63,726 nucleotides of DNA. Source: Bacteroidota bacterium (GTDB lineage Bacteria; Bacteroidota; Bacteroidia; UBA8524). Location: assembly GCA_006226545.1 (NCBI GenBank), contig SBGR01000021.1:1-63726 (forward strand). Direction: 5' to 3'. Below are positions 16,690-25,199 of this stretch, piece by piece. The notes beneath the pieces are model-generated. The model was not told the DNA's origin and did no database searches. It saw nothing but the letters and a program-made list of their open reading frames with translations. A program made the translations under genes and the position numbers. Every line of letters begins with the position of its first letter. The first letter of the stretch is position 1.

Positions 16690-17852
16690 GGGTAGAAGAA
16701 GGTTCCGTATTCGGAGCGGAGCTCAAGTCCGGTCGAATCAGAATCTTCTACTCGTCCAACAACTTGGGCATCTATTCCAAAAGACGAAGATAATTCGAGA
16801 ATAGTTGCTTCCCAAGAAGGGTCTACGTAAATCTCTAGACGATGTCCCATATTGAAGACTTTGTACATCTCTTTCCAGTCGGTATGCGATTGGCTGTGAA
16901 TCATACGGAACAAAGGTGGCGTAGCGAATAAATTGTCTTTAATCACTTTCACCGGCTCATCGGTAAAGTGCAAAACCTTGGTTTGAGCACCGCCGCTGCA
17001 ATGGATTAAAGCGCCTATGGCATTGCGGTCTACTTCGCTAAGTAACTTTTTAACCAAAGGAAGGTAAGTACGGGTTGGTGAGAGCACCATTTTACCGGCA
17101 TTCAAAGGAGCGTCCTCCCACATATCCGTAAGGCGCAATCCACCGGTATACACCACGTCGTCGTCCAAAGCCGGGTCAAAACTTTCCGGATAAGTATCGC
17201 GGTAGTGCTTAGAAAAAACATCGTGGCGCGCTGAGGTAAGGCCATTGCTGCCCATTCCTCCGTTGTATTCTTTCTCGTAAGTAGCTTGCCCATAAGAAGC
17301 AAAGCCGATGATGATTTGTCCCGGACGAACTTTGTTTTCGATGATTTGCGTGCGAGGCACACGAGCGGAAACAGTTGAGTCTACGATTACAGTTCTCACC
17401 AAGTCGCCCACATCTGCAGTTTCTCCACCGGTCAAAATCATGTTGACACCGTGGGTGTTCATCTCTTCTACAAATTCTTGGGTTCCTTCGATGATGGCTT
17501 TGATTACCTCACCCGGAATCAGGTTTTTATTACGTCCGATGGTGGACGATAACAAGACGTTATCGGTAATACCTACGCATAGTAAGTCGTCGGTATTCAT
17601 TACAATCGCGTCTTGAGCGATGCCTTTCCAAACGGATAAATCGCCTGTCTCTTTCCAGTACAGGTAGGCCAAAGAAGACTTTGTTCCGGCGCCGTCTGCG
17701 TGCATTACGTTGCAGAAGTTCGGATCGCCACCCATAAAATCGGGTATCACTTTACAAAATGCATTCGGGAATAAACCTTTGTCTAGGTTTTTGATGGCAT
17801 TGTGCACGTCTTCTTTTTGGGAGCTAACCCCTCTTTTGGCGTATTTATCCAT
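16686..17852 (-). CDS. purM: Phosphoribosylformylglycinamidine cyclo-ligase
   Basis: 388-aa AIR synthase: converts FGAM to 5-aminoimidazole ribonucleotide with ATP in purine synthesis. The AIRS N-terminal motif HADGAGTKS is at about residues 51-59, GGETADVGDLV in the middle of the first domain, and the C-terminal AIRS_C domain follows. It is longer than the enterobacterial enzyme (about 345 aa), as is common for Bacteroidota PurM. The ATG at 17852 (MDKYAKRGVSS) is preferred over one 7 codons upstream. A TAACTTGC box at 17870-17877 on the minus strand lies 17 nt before this start. No other pur gene is near. Confidence 0.92.
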   Translation of the reverse strand: MDKYAKRGVSSQKEDVHNAIKNLDKGLFPNAFCKVIPDFMGGDPNFCNVMHADGAGTKSSLAYLYWKETGDLSVWKGIAQDAIVMNTDDLLCVGITDNVLLSSTIGRNKNLIPGEVIKAIIEGTQEFVEEMNTHGVNMILTGGETADVGDLVRTVIVDSTVSARVPRTQIIENKVRPGQIIIGFASYGQATYEKEYNGGMGSNGLTSARHDVFSKHYRDTYPESFDPALDDDVVYTGGLRLTDMWEDAPLNAGKMVLSPTRTYLPLVKKLLSEVDRNAIGALIHCSGGAQTKVLHFTDEPVKVIKDNLFATPPLFRMIHSQSHTDWKEMYKVFNMGHRLEIYVDPSWEATILELSSSFGIDAQVVGRVEDSDSTGLELRSEYGTFFYP

Positions 17853-17909
17853 GGTATTCGAATTCGGCCGCAAGTTACATCATCCGAAGGGGCTAAAAAA
17901 ACGAGAAGA

Positions 17910-19220
17910 CTAGTCCATGCTCCGGCCCAGCAGCTTATCGTTCATCTGCTTGGAGGTCTTGGCACCTAGTTCTTTCAAGCGTTCAGCTCTGCGCACCAAA
18001 TTACCGTTACCATCCACCAGTTTATTCATGGCATCGGAATAGGATTTCTTGGCCGTATCCATCTGCTGACCAAGCTTCACTAGATCGTCTGAGAAATTGA
18101 CAAACTTATCGTACATGTCGCCCGCCTGCTTCGCGATCTCTAGGACGTTTCTATTCTGGTATTCGTAGCGCCAGATATTCGACACCGTGCGCAGCGTAGC
18201 CAATAAGGTGGTTGGACTCACCAATACGATTTGCTTTTCGTAAGCGAGGTTAAATAATTCGGGTTCTGCCTGCAAGGCCGTGCTGAATGCCGGTTCAATG
18301 GGAACGAAAAGTAAGATGAAGTCGAGGCCTTCTACACCATACAGGTTTTGGTAATCTTTGGCCGCTAGCTGTTTGATGTGGTTTTTTAGCGATTGCACGT
18401 GCATCTTAAGTTGTGCCATGCGTTCCTCTTCTGTCTCAGCATTTACCGCTTGTTCATAGGCTACCAAACTCACTTTGGAGTCGATGATGATGTTCTTACT
18501 ATCCGGCAATTTCACCACCACATCGGGTCTTAACCTGCCGCTTTCTGTGGTAGTGCTTTCTTGGATGATGAACTCGGAACCTTTCTGCAATCCGGATTTC
18601 TCCAATATGCTTTCCAGGATAAACTCCCCCCAATTGCCTTGGGTTTTGGTATCGCCTTTCAGGGCTTTGGTGAGATTCTCCGCTTCTTTGGTGATTTGTT
18701 GATTCAGCTCTTTCAACTGCTTCAACTGCTCGCCCAAAGAGGAATTCATCTTCACGTTTTCCTTGTTGCTGTCTTCTACCTTCTTCTCAAACTCGAGGAT
18801 TTTCTCCTTAAGCGGATTTAATACTTCGCCAATATTGACCTTGTTTTGGTCGGTGAATTTTTTCGATTTCTCTTCGAAGATCTCATGAGCCAGGTTTTTA
18901 AACTCCAGCGACATCTTCTGGTGCAACTCTTCCAGCTCTTTCTTCTGTCCTTCCAGCTTCTCGTTCAGGGCTCGGCCCTCCGCTTTCAGCGAAGCATTTT
19001 CGCTCAAAAGTGTTTGAAACTCCTGCTGCAGACTTGCATTCTTTTGTTCTAGCTCCAGGTATTTCTTTTCCCAGGCACTTTTATTTTCTTCGGCTCTGGC
19101 CAATTGAATTCGGAGTTCTTCTTGCGCTTTTCCGGCATCGGCCGCTTTCAGTTTCGCTAGGAAAAAACCAATGGCGGCGCCGGCTGCCAAGCCTATCACT
19201 AAAAAAAGTATGCTTTCCAT
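17910..19220 (-). CDS. rmuC: DNA recombination protein RmuC homologue
   Basis: 436 aa. An N-terminal transmembrane helix (about 3-22), a long coiled coil (about 25-190) and the RmuC domain (about 195-400), which has a restriction-endonuclease-like core (the DVVVKLPDSKNIIIDSKVS region). RmuC limits inversions at inverted repeats and is thought to be a nuclease or nuclease partner. Single-gene unit with its own -7 box. Confidence 0.9.
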   Translation of the reverse strand: MESILFLVIGLAAGAAIGFFLAKLKAADAGKAQEELRIQLARAEENKSAWEKKYLELEQKNASLQQEFQTLLSENASLKAEGRALNEKLEGQKKELEELHQKMSLEFKNLAHEIFEEKSKKFTDQNKVNIGEVLNPLKEKILEFEKKVEDSNKENVKMNSSLGEQLKQLKELNQQITKEAENLTKALKGDTKTQGNWGEFILESILEKSGLQKGSEFIIQESTTTESGRLRPDVVVKLPDSKNIIIDSKVSLVAYEQAVNAETEEERMAQLKMHVQSLKNHIKQLAAKDYQNLYGVEGLDFILLFVPIEPAFSTALQAEPELFNLAYEKQIVLVSPTTLLATLRTVSNIWRYEYQNRNVLEIAKQAGDMYDKFVNFSDDLVKLGQQMDTAKKSYSDAMNKLVDGNGNLVRRAERLKELGAKTSKQMNDKLLGRSMD

Positions 19221-19228
19221 CTGTGCTA

Positions 19229-19236
19229 CAAAACTA
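19229..19236 (-). promoter_or_regulatory. rmuC -7 box
   Basis: Minus strand TAGTTTTG, a perfect TAnnTTTG, 8 nt before the rmuC ATG. No matching -33 TTTG. Confidence 0.45.
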
Positions 19237-19301
19237 GGGATTATAATTTGGGGCTGAGTTTCTTGAGCCTGTCATTCTAACGTCAAATTTCAATATGAAG
19301 C

Positions 19302-19334
19302 ACGACAAAAACCGTCGTATCAATGAACAATTGA
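19302..19334. promoter_or_regulatory. Two adjacent inverted repeats before the acyl-CoA ligase gene
   Basis: ACGAC-N7-GTCGT (19302-19318) and TCAAT-GAACA-ATTGA (19320-19334) lie 40-70 bp before the acyl-CoA ligase ATG. No clear TAnnTTTG box was found there, so these could be operator sites. Short stems, may be chance. Confidence 0.25.
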
Positions 19335-19373
19335 GATGTTTTTTTATTTTTATCCCAAAGTCAAATCAAAATT

Positions 19374-21263
19374 ATGACACAACCCGTTTCGCTACATGAG
19401 ATGTTGCGCACTGCAGCCACTCAGATAAAATCTCCTTCCCATACCTTCCTTCTTCAAAAAAAGAATGGCCCTTACGAGCCAATTACCTTCGGTGAAATCA
19501 TCGATAAAGTAAATGCGGTCAGTGCCTTCCTAATCAGCAAAGGATACCAAAAAGGAGATCGAGTAGCGATGTTATTGGATAACTGTCCGGATTACCTGAT
19601 TGTAGACCAGGCCCTGATGCAAATTGGTTGTGTGAATGTTTCCATCTACCCTACTCTTCCGGAAGACGATATTGCCTATATCATCAACGACTCCGGCGCC
19701 AAGTGCATCATGGTAGGAAATCCTTTCTTATTGAAGAAAGTGATGAAGAAATTGGATGAGACTACCCAGCTCAAAAGCATCCTGCTCAATTTTGAGAAGA
19801 GCAAAGCGAAGCCGGAACACGAGATGCAAGTGGCGATTGAAGACATCTTTGCGGAAGGCAAGACTTTATACGAGGCCAACCACGCCGAAATAGAAAATCA
19901 GTTCAAGCAAGTTGGCCACGATGATTTGGCATCGCTCATTTATACCTCCGGAACCACCGGTGTACCAAAGGGCGTGATGCTTACCCACGGTAACTTCATC
20001 AGCAACGTGATCATGGCGAAAAACATCATCAAAATCCTCACGCCCAATGAACGTTACCTCTCATTTCTTCCGTTATGCCACGTTTATGAAAGAACGGCAA
20101 CCTATTATTTAGGTACGCATATCGGTGCTGAGATTGCCTTTGCACAAAGCATCGAATCAGTGGCTTCCAATATCCAAGAAGCTCAACCTACCTTGATGAC
20201 GGCCGTGCCTCGCCTTTTGGAACGTATGCGTGATAGGGTGATTAAAAACGCAGAGAAATCGGGTGGTATAAAAACCAAAATCTTCTACTGGGCATTGGAA
20301 GTAGGCCGTAAATCGAGAGAACGCAAGGCAGAAGGCAAAGGCCTTGGACCGATCTTAAGTTTGCAACATGCCATCGCTGAAAAGCTGGTATTCTCTAAGG
20401 TGAAAGAAAAATTAGGTGGTAAGATGCGTTTGCTCGTTTCGGGTGGCGCTGCCTTACCGCAATACGTGGGAGAGTTTTTTGGTAACTTAGGTATTGTAGC
20501 CGTAGAAGGTTACGGACTTACCGAAACTGCTCCTTTGATTTCCGTTAATGAATACGACCGTCAGGTGTACGGTACCGTTGGACGCGTAGTAGAAAAGTTA
20601 GAAGTGGGCATCTTGTCGGAAGAAGGCGAGATCATCGCTGTTCAAACCAATGAGAGTTTTGATCCGAAATTCGAGTCGGGCGAAGGCGAAATCATTGTAC
20701 GCGGTCCTTCCATCATGAAAGGTTATTGGAATAAGCCGGAAGAAACTTCGGCTGTAATCGATAAAGACGGGTGGTTTCATACCGGCGACGTAGGAAAATT
20801 CCATTTGGGTAACTTGAAAATTACCGATCGCATTAAAAATATGCTGGTGAATGCCTTGGGAAAAAACATCTATCCTACGCCGGTGGAGAACGTATACCTG
20901 AGCAGCATGAAGATAGACCAGATCTTCTTGATTGGCGATAAACGTGAATTCGTTTCGGCTATCATCGTTCCAAATAAAGAGGAGCTCCAAGAGAACTTTA
21001 AGTTCAATGAAAGTTTCTTTGAAGAAGCAGATCCTTTCATCCGCGAGGCGGAAGTTCATGCTTGGATTGCATCGGATGTGAAATCACTTTCCGGCAAATT
21101 GGCCAAGTTTGAACGCATTAAAAACTTTGTAGTGAAGCGCACTCAGTTTACAGTTGAATCGGGTGAGATTACGCCAACCTTGAAGACCAAACGCAAAGTG
21201 ATTGAAACGCGTTATGCCTACGATATTGAACGCATGTACCAAGAAGGCGAAACCGAAAACTAG
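19374..21263 (+). CDS. Long-chain fatty acid-CoA ligase (AMP-forming)
   Basis: 629-aa ANL-superfamily adenylating enzyme of the FadD15/ACSL type, which activates fatty acids with ATP and CoA. The P-loop YTSGTTGVPKG is near residues 190-200, the adenine-binding GYGLTETAPLIS near 380-391, the hinge GWFHTGDVG near 465, and the C-terminal catalytic lysine region with NALGKNIYPTPVEN near 495-507. The length and N-terminus fit eukaryote-like long-chain ligases found widely in Bacteroidota. Transcribed alone. Confidence 0.9.
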   Translation: MTQPVSLHEMLRTAATQIKSPSHTFLLQKKNGPYEPITFGEIIDKVNAVSAFLISKGYQKGDRVAMLLDNCPDYLIVDQALMQIGCVNVSIYPTLPEDDIAYIINDSGAKCIMVGNPFLLKKVMKKLDETTQLKSILLNFEKSKAKPEHEMQVAIEDIFAEGKTLYEANHAEIENQFKQVGHDDLASLIYTSGTTGVPKGVMLTHGNFISNVIMAKNIIKILTPNERYLSFLPLCHVYERTATYYLGTHIGAEIAFAQSIESVASNIQEAQPTLMTAVPRLLERMRDRVIKNAEKSGGIKTKIFYWALEVGRKSRERKAEGKGLGPILSLQHAIAEKLVFSKVKEKLGGKMRLLVSGGAALPQYVGEFFGNLGIVAVEGYGLTETAPLISVNEYDRQVYGTVGRVVEKLEVGILSEEGEIIAVQTNESFDPKFESGEGEIIVRGPSIMKGYWNKPEETSAVIDKDGWFHTGDVGKFHLGNLKITDRIKNMLVNALGKNIYPTPVENVYLSSMKIDQIFLIGDKREFVSAIIVPNKEELQENFKFNESFFEEADPFIREAEVHAWIASDVKSLSGKLAKFERIKNFVVKRTQFTVESGEITPTLKTKRKVIETRYAYDIERMYQEGETEN

Positions 21264-21320
21264 CCTGAGTTTAGCATTAGTAGCCTGGCCTAACAAGGGT
21301 CAGGTTTAGCGATTTGGCGA

Positions 21321-21545
21321 TTATTCCAGATCCCAGACAGAGCTGCGTTTCTCTTGCATATAACGCTTGATGTTCATCCAAAACGCTACAAAGAGGTAGA
21401 GCAAAAACGGTGATCCGAAGGTGAAGCAGGAGGCGTAAATGAAGTAAAGTCGGATACGCTCTGATGATATTCCGATTTTATCACCGAGGTATGCGCAGAC
21501 GCCGTACATCCGCTTTTCCATCAAAAATTTGATTGACTCCATCAT
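21321..21545 (-). CDS. PspC-domain small membrane protein
   Basis: About 74 aa. The N-terminal half (RMYGVCAYLGDKIGISSERIRLYFIYAS) is a PspC domain with its amphipathic and transmembrane helix, and a short basic tail follows. PspC proteins sense or buffer envelope stress, but this one stands alone without other phage-shock genes. Two consecutive ATGs (21545 and 21542) both fit. A perfect -7 box lies 3 nt before the first one. Confidence 0.8.
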   Translation of the reverse strand: MMESIKFLMEKRMYGVCAYLGDKIGISSERIRLYFIYASCFTFGSPFLLYLFVAFWMNIKRYMQEKRSSVWDLE

Positions 21546-21548
21546 TAA

Positions 21549-21556
21549 CAAAGTTA
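21549..21556 (-). promoter_or_regulatory. -7 box next to the pspC-like start
   Basis: Minus strand TAACTTTG then TTA and ATG-ATG. A TTG lies 20 nt upstream of the box. Predicts a leaderless or near-leaderless message. Confidence 0.5.
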
Positions 21557-21591
21557 ATCGCCAGCAAGCAAAATGGCAATACTGCTAAAAC

Positions 21592-22869
21592 CTATGAAGG
21601 CTGAAAAGGTTCATCTTGCTTTGCCAGTTTCAGCATACGTAAGCCCATGGCACAGTCTAAACATCGCTTGTTTAAACAATAGTGATGGTAAAGCTGCAGC
21701 AGCCCCTGCGTCTCCATGGCTGATTCGGGTTTGAGTCCGAGGTCTTTGTATTTTCGGATTATTTTATTGTTCTCCGGCTTAAGCTCTGCCGCCCAATCCA
21801 AGGCTTTTTCTTGCACATCCGGCAGGTGGTTCCGATCGGCATACAAAAACAGAAAAGGCAATACGGCATTAAGTAAGATAAGCTCAATGCTGTCCCAACC
21901 AACTTGTCCGACGGTATGCCTGCTCGCTTTTCCAAACCGTAGATGATCTTGCCAATAGGGATCAGGGCTTACTCTGAATAAAGCCCTCACTTCTGTGAGC
22001 TCCTCAAGACTTAGTAGTTTTTGAAACAAGGCCGGCGTTCGGCTGTAGATGGCCGCAAGTTGCGCGAGCCTGATCTGTGGAAAATTGGCCGGTCGCATGC
22101 GGTGCGATTTCCAGATACCGGGGCTAAGTGCTGTCAAATCGTATTTGCGCTGAAGAATCCGAAACTCTTCCATACAGGCCTGCTGGTAAGCATCGGCCGC
22201 TTTGCCTTGAAGTAGACCTGCTGTTCCAAAAAATAAGGCTTCCAAGCGATGGCATTCGCGGGCTAGCCACTCGTGGTGTAGTTGAGCAGCCAGCATCTCC
22301 ATCGGTACAGCATTGACTCGCATGCCAAAGCTTTTAAAGAGCACTTGCATGAAACTTTGCTCCCAATGTCCGGCATGAAATAATACCACCTTTTCCATTT
22401 CCCGGGCTTTTCGCTCCAACCGCTCAACATACATGCGATCGAGCCAAAACTTCCATTGTGCATCGCTTGGTTCAAGGAGCGAAGCACAGGGTATTTCATC
22501 CAGACTTGCCGCGAGGTACCGGTGCTTTTCAAGTAATGACGCATCGATAAAATCTTTGAGTACCAGTTCAGGGCAAGGAAGTCCGAGTGAGGTATCTTGC
22601 TCGTAGACAACATGAAGAATAATGGAATCGTAGGCCTGGTCTTGCTCGTGACCGTGCTTAAGCCAATCTGAGCTTTTTACGTGGAGTTCAATATTGCCGG
22701 CCAATTCCAATTGGCCGAGTCTGATTCGGCCGTTAAAGAAATCGGGGCCTGCATCTTCATTGAGCAATCCGGGACTTATAATTTGGATGATTTCGCCGTC
22801 GGCGGTGCATAGGTTTTCCTTCCGGAAGAGTTGATGCTTCCAGAGGAAAGAGAGTAATTTTTCGTTCAT
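21592..22869 (-). CDS. DUF2851 family protein
   Basis: 425 aa, cytoplasmic. It matches DUF2851, a family largely restricted to Bacteroidota and of unknown function; the N-terminal part (EDAGPDFFNGRIRLGQLELAGNIELHV, about 35-62) resembles the conserved core. The C-terminal part carries a Cys-containing stretch (HYCLNKRCLDCAMG) that could bind metal. The start overlaps the pyrF stop by one base (TAATG), so it is translated from the pyrF message. Confidence 0.8.
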   Translation of the reverse strand: MNEKLLSFLWKHQLFRKENLCTADGEIIQIISPGLLNEDAGPDFFNGRIRLGQLELAGNIELHVKSSDWLKHGHEQDQAYDSIILHVVYEQDTSLGLPCPELVLKDFIDASLLEKHRYLAASLDEIPCASLLEPSDAQWKFWLDRMYVERLERKAREMEKVVLFHAGHWEQSFMQVLFKSFGMRVNAVPMEMLAAQLHHEWLARECHRLEALFFGTAGLLQGKAADAYQQACMEEFRILQRKYDLTALSPGIWKSHRMRPANFPQIRLAQLAAIYSRTPALFQKLLSLEELTEVRALFRVSPDPYWQDHLRFGKASRHTVGQVGWDSIELILLNAVLPFLFLYADRNHLPDVQEKALDWAAELKPENNKIIRKYKDLGLKPESAMETQGLLQLYHHYCLNKRCLDCAMGLRMLKLAKQDEPFQPS

Positions 22870-23669
22870 TAACAGAAGTTACGCATCTCTTGCTGCATTC
22901 TGAAGGCCTCTTCTCCGGCCTTCTCAGCAAAAGATTCGTCGGACGCAGCGTAAAGAATGCTGCGCGAAGCGTTGATAAGGAGTCCGCAATCCTTGTTGGC
23001 TCCGTGTTTCGCTACTTCTTCTAAGCTTCCACCTTGGGCTCCAACACCGGGAACCAAGAGGAAATGATCAGGAATAATTTGACGTATTTCTGACAGGTAT
23101 TCGGCTTTGGTAGCGCCCACCACATACATCATATTGGAGGCGTCACCCCACTGCGCTGAGGTACGAATCACCTTTTTGTAAACCTCTTCGTCGCCGCTCT
23201 GCTGCATCTGGAAGTCTTGGGCTCCTTTGTTGGAGGTTAAGCCGAGAAGAATGGCCCATTTCCCATCAAACTCCAAAAACGGCTGAACCGAGTCGGATCC
23301 CATGTAGGGGTTGATGGTGATGGAATGAAAAGGCAATCGCTCAAAAAAGGCTCTCGCATACATGGAAGAGGTATTACCAATATCACCACGTTTCGCATCG
23401 GCAATGGTGAAGATGTTTTCTGGAATCAGCTTTAGGGTTTCTTCCATGAGATGCCACCCTTCAGCACCGAGTGTTTCGTAGAACGCCGTATTTAATTTGT
23501 AGGAAACAGCGTATTCATGCGTCGCTTCAATGATGGCCTTATTGAAAGCCAGGACACCTTCCGGGTTGCGGCCAAGGTGTGCCGGAATCTTGTTAATGTC
23601 GGTATCTAGACCTACACAAAGGAAACTTTTCTTGGAGCTAATGGCTTGAATGAGTGCTGTTCTGTTCAA
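22869..23669 (-). CDS. pyrF: Orotidine 5'-phosphate decarboxylase
   Basis: About 266 aa, class 2 OMP decarboxylase, last step of UMP synthesis. The catalytic signature DAKRGDIGNTSS lies near residues 90-101 and the phosphate-binding end region VPGVGAQGGS near 205. There is no ATG; the TTG at 23669 gives an N-terminus (NRTALIQAISSKKSFLCVGLD) like that of homologues. An upstream TTG at 23693 lies inside the predicted -7 box (23692-23699), which argues against it. Coupled to the DUF2851 gene. Confidence 0.92.
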   Translation of the reverse strand: MNRTALIQAISSKKSFLCVGLDTDINKIPAHLGRNPEGVLAFNKAIIEATHEYAVSYKLNTAFYETLGAEGWHLMEETLKLIPENIFTIADAKRGDIGNTSSMYARAFFERLPFHSITINPYMGSDSVQPFLEFDGKWAILLGLTSNKGAQDFQMQQSGDEEVYKKVIRTSAQWGDASNMMYVVGATKAEYLSEIRQIIPDHFLLVPGVGAQGGSLEEVAKHGANKDCGLLINASRSILYAASDESFAEKAGEEAFRMQQEMRNFC

Positions 23670-23691
23670 AATGCATTTTTTTTGAGTGGGC

Positions 23692-23699
23692 AAAAATAG
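23692..23699 (-). promoter_or_regulatory. pyrF -7 box
   Basis: Minus strand TATTTTTG, perfect TAnnTTTG, 22 nt before the chosen TTG start. The divergent mazG-like gene starts 38 bp away from that start codon. Confidence 0.5.
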
Positions 23700-23707
23700 C
23701 GAATGAC

Positions 23708-24046
23708 ATGGAAAGCATCAGCTTGAAAGAAGCACAAAATCAAGTAGACGAATGGATCAAGACCATTGGCGTAAGGTATTTCAGTGAATTGACCAATACC
23801 GCCATCTTAATGGAAGAGGTTGGAGAGTTGGCGCGTCTTATGGCGCGGCAGTATGGCGACCAATCGTTTAAAAAGGGTGAGGATAAGGATGCCTTAGGCG
23901 ATGAGATGGCTGATGTACTTTGGGTTTTGATTTGTTTAGCGAATCAGTGTGGTATTGATTTGGAAGAAGCCTTTAAGCAGAACATGCTAAAAAAGACGCA
24001 GCGCGACTCAGATAGGCACCAGAACAATCCGAAACTTTTTAAATGA
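23708..24046 (+). CDS. MazG-like nucleotide pyrophosphohydrolase
   Basis: 112-aa single-domain MazG-type protein that hydrolyses (d)NTPs to NMP and PPi. The metal-binding pattern EExGE...GDExADVLW is visible: EEVGELAR at about 37-44 and GDEMADVLWVL at about 66-76. The ATG at 23708 is preferred because an upstream in-frame TTG would lie within the pyrF coding region. Divergent from pyrF, so both nucleotide-related genes share a very short intergenic region. Confidence 0.85.
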   Translation: MESISLKEAQNQVDEWIKTIGVRYFSELTNTAILMEEVGELARLMARQYGDQSFKKGEDKDALGDEMADVLWVLICLANQCGIDLEEAFKQNMLKKTQRDSDRHQNNPKLFK

Positions 24047-24111
24047 AAAAGAAATCCCTTGCATTCGCTCGGAAAATCATGCGAGGCAGAATATAATTGC
24101 CTATTTTCCGT

Positions 24112-24119
24112 TAGATTTG
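24112..24119 (+). promoter_or_regulatory. -7 box of the PorT-like gene
   Basis: TAGATTTG, perfect TAnnTTTG, 24 nt before the ATG at 24144. It rules out an in-frame TTG at 24117 as the start. Confidence 0.5.
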
Positions 24120-24143
24120 AAAATTCCAACTATTAAGCAGAGA

Positions 24144-25007
24144 ATGAAAAAGCTTTACAAGAGTCTGATTCTAGTCCTGGCTGCAGGATTGTTTTCAACA
24201 ACCGCCAGTGCCCAAGCATTTTGGGGAATCTACGGAGGAATTAACACCGCCAACATGCGAATGGGCGAGTGGAAACAGTCCTCTGACCCCTTGGATACAA
24301 AACCAACTTTTGAGAAAATTAGAAGACTAACATTTGGTGTGAGTTTGGAGTTGCCTTTTAGCGATTACTTCATCCTTCAACCCGAATTGGCCTTTACTCA
24401 AAAAGGAACCATCTTAAGTGTTGACTCCAACTATGGCGATATCTTAGGTGGTGGTACGAGCACCTACCAAACGGTAAACAACTTGGATTTGAACTACCTT
24501 CAGTTACCTATCCTCGCCAAAACCCGTTTCCAGTTAACCCGTCCGAAGCCAATCTACCCTTACGAGAATTCAGGTAAGCCTTTGTTTATTGAATTGTATG
24601 GCGGACCAGTTGTGAACTTCCTTTTGAATCCAAGAGCGAATTATTCTCAAACCATCCACGAGCAAAACGCCTTAACCAATATCGACACCACCTACAAAGT
24701 GAAATCGGTAGGCACACAAGCCGGTATGAAGCGATTGGATATTTCCTTTGCTGTAGGTGCAAATTTGAAATGGAAATGGAATAAGAAGTCGTATTTATAC
24801 CTCGACGTTCGTTATTCATTGAACTTCTTAAACGTTAACGACAGCGCTTTGGTGAATATTTACACCAATGAGAATACCGGTAACCTAGAGGCTGTTTCAC
24901 CAACCTTGAAAAACTCAGGTAACTTGGCCTTAACTATTGGTATCAATACCACCTTTACAAAACGCCGTTACTGGAATCATCCACGTGTGATTAAACGTAA
25001 GTTCTAA
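24144..25007 (+). CDS. PorT-family outer-membrane beta-barrel protein
   Basis: 287 aa. Signal peptide about 1-24 (ending TTASAQ), then an outer-membrane beta-barrel of the PorT/OmpA-like type with alternating strands, for example LQPELAFTQKG and LYLDVRYSLNFLN. PorT itself is part of the type IX secretion machinery, but many paralogues have other roles, so this is not called porT. Single-gene unit between a mazG-like gene and a strong terminator. Confidence 0.8.
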   Translation: MKKLYKSLILVLAAGLFSTTASAQAFWGIYGGINTANMRMGEWKQSSDPLDTKPTFEKIRRLTFGVSLELPFSDYFILQPELAFTQKGTILSVDSNYGDILGGGTSTYQTVNNLDLNYLQLPILAKTRFQLTRPKPIYPYENSGKPLFIELYGGPVVNFLLNPRANYSQTIHEQNALTNIDTTYKVKSVGTQAGMKRLDISFAVGANLKWKWNKKSYLYLDVRYSLNFLNVNDSALVNIYTNENTGNLEAVSPTLKNSGNLALTIGINTTFTKRRYWNHPRVIKRKF

Positions 25008-25028
25008 TCCACCTTGAACAAGATATTA

Positions 25029-25053
25029 AACCCACCTTCCGGTGGGTTTTTTT
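25029..25053 (+). terminator. Intrinsic terminator
   Basis: AACCCACC-TTCC-GGTGGGTT followed by T-tract, 21 nt after the barrel gene stop. Confidence 0.9.
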
Positions 25054-25149
25054 ATGCCCTTTTCAGAAGCTTCCTTCTCCCTTTTAGTGATTGATAAGAG
25101 AACCATCAATAACGCCAATTGAACAAGTTAATTTGATTGAACAAGGCAT

Positions 25150-25178
25150 AAAAAAGCCGTCTCAAAGAGACGGCTTTC
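25150..25178 (-). terminator. Intrinsic terminator of the fatty-acid operon
   Basis: AAAGCCGTCTC-AAA-GAGACGGCTTT, an 11-bp stem. The T-tract is best on the minus strand, ending the yceD-to-accC transcript 23 nt after the accC stop. Confidence 0.9.
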
Positions 25179-25199
25179 TGTATCAGTTAGGCTAGGAGA

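Noticed and set aside
24117..24143. Upstream TTG start of the PorT-like protein
   Set aside because: It lies inside the predicted -7 box and would put extra residues before a standard signal peptide.
24144..25007. Naming the barrel gene porT
   Set aside because: Only the general PorT-like barrel family is visible; the true porT needs comparison with genome-wide paralogues.
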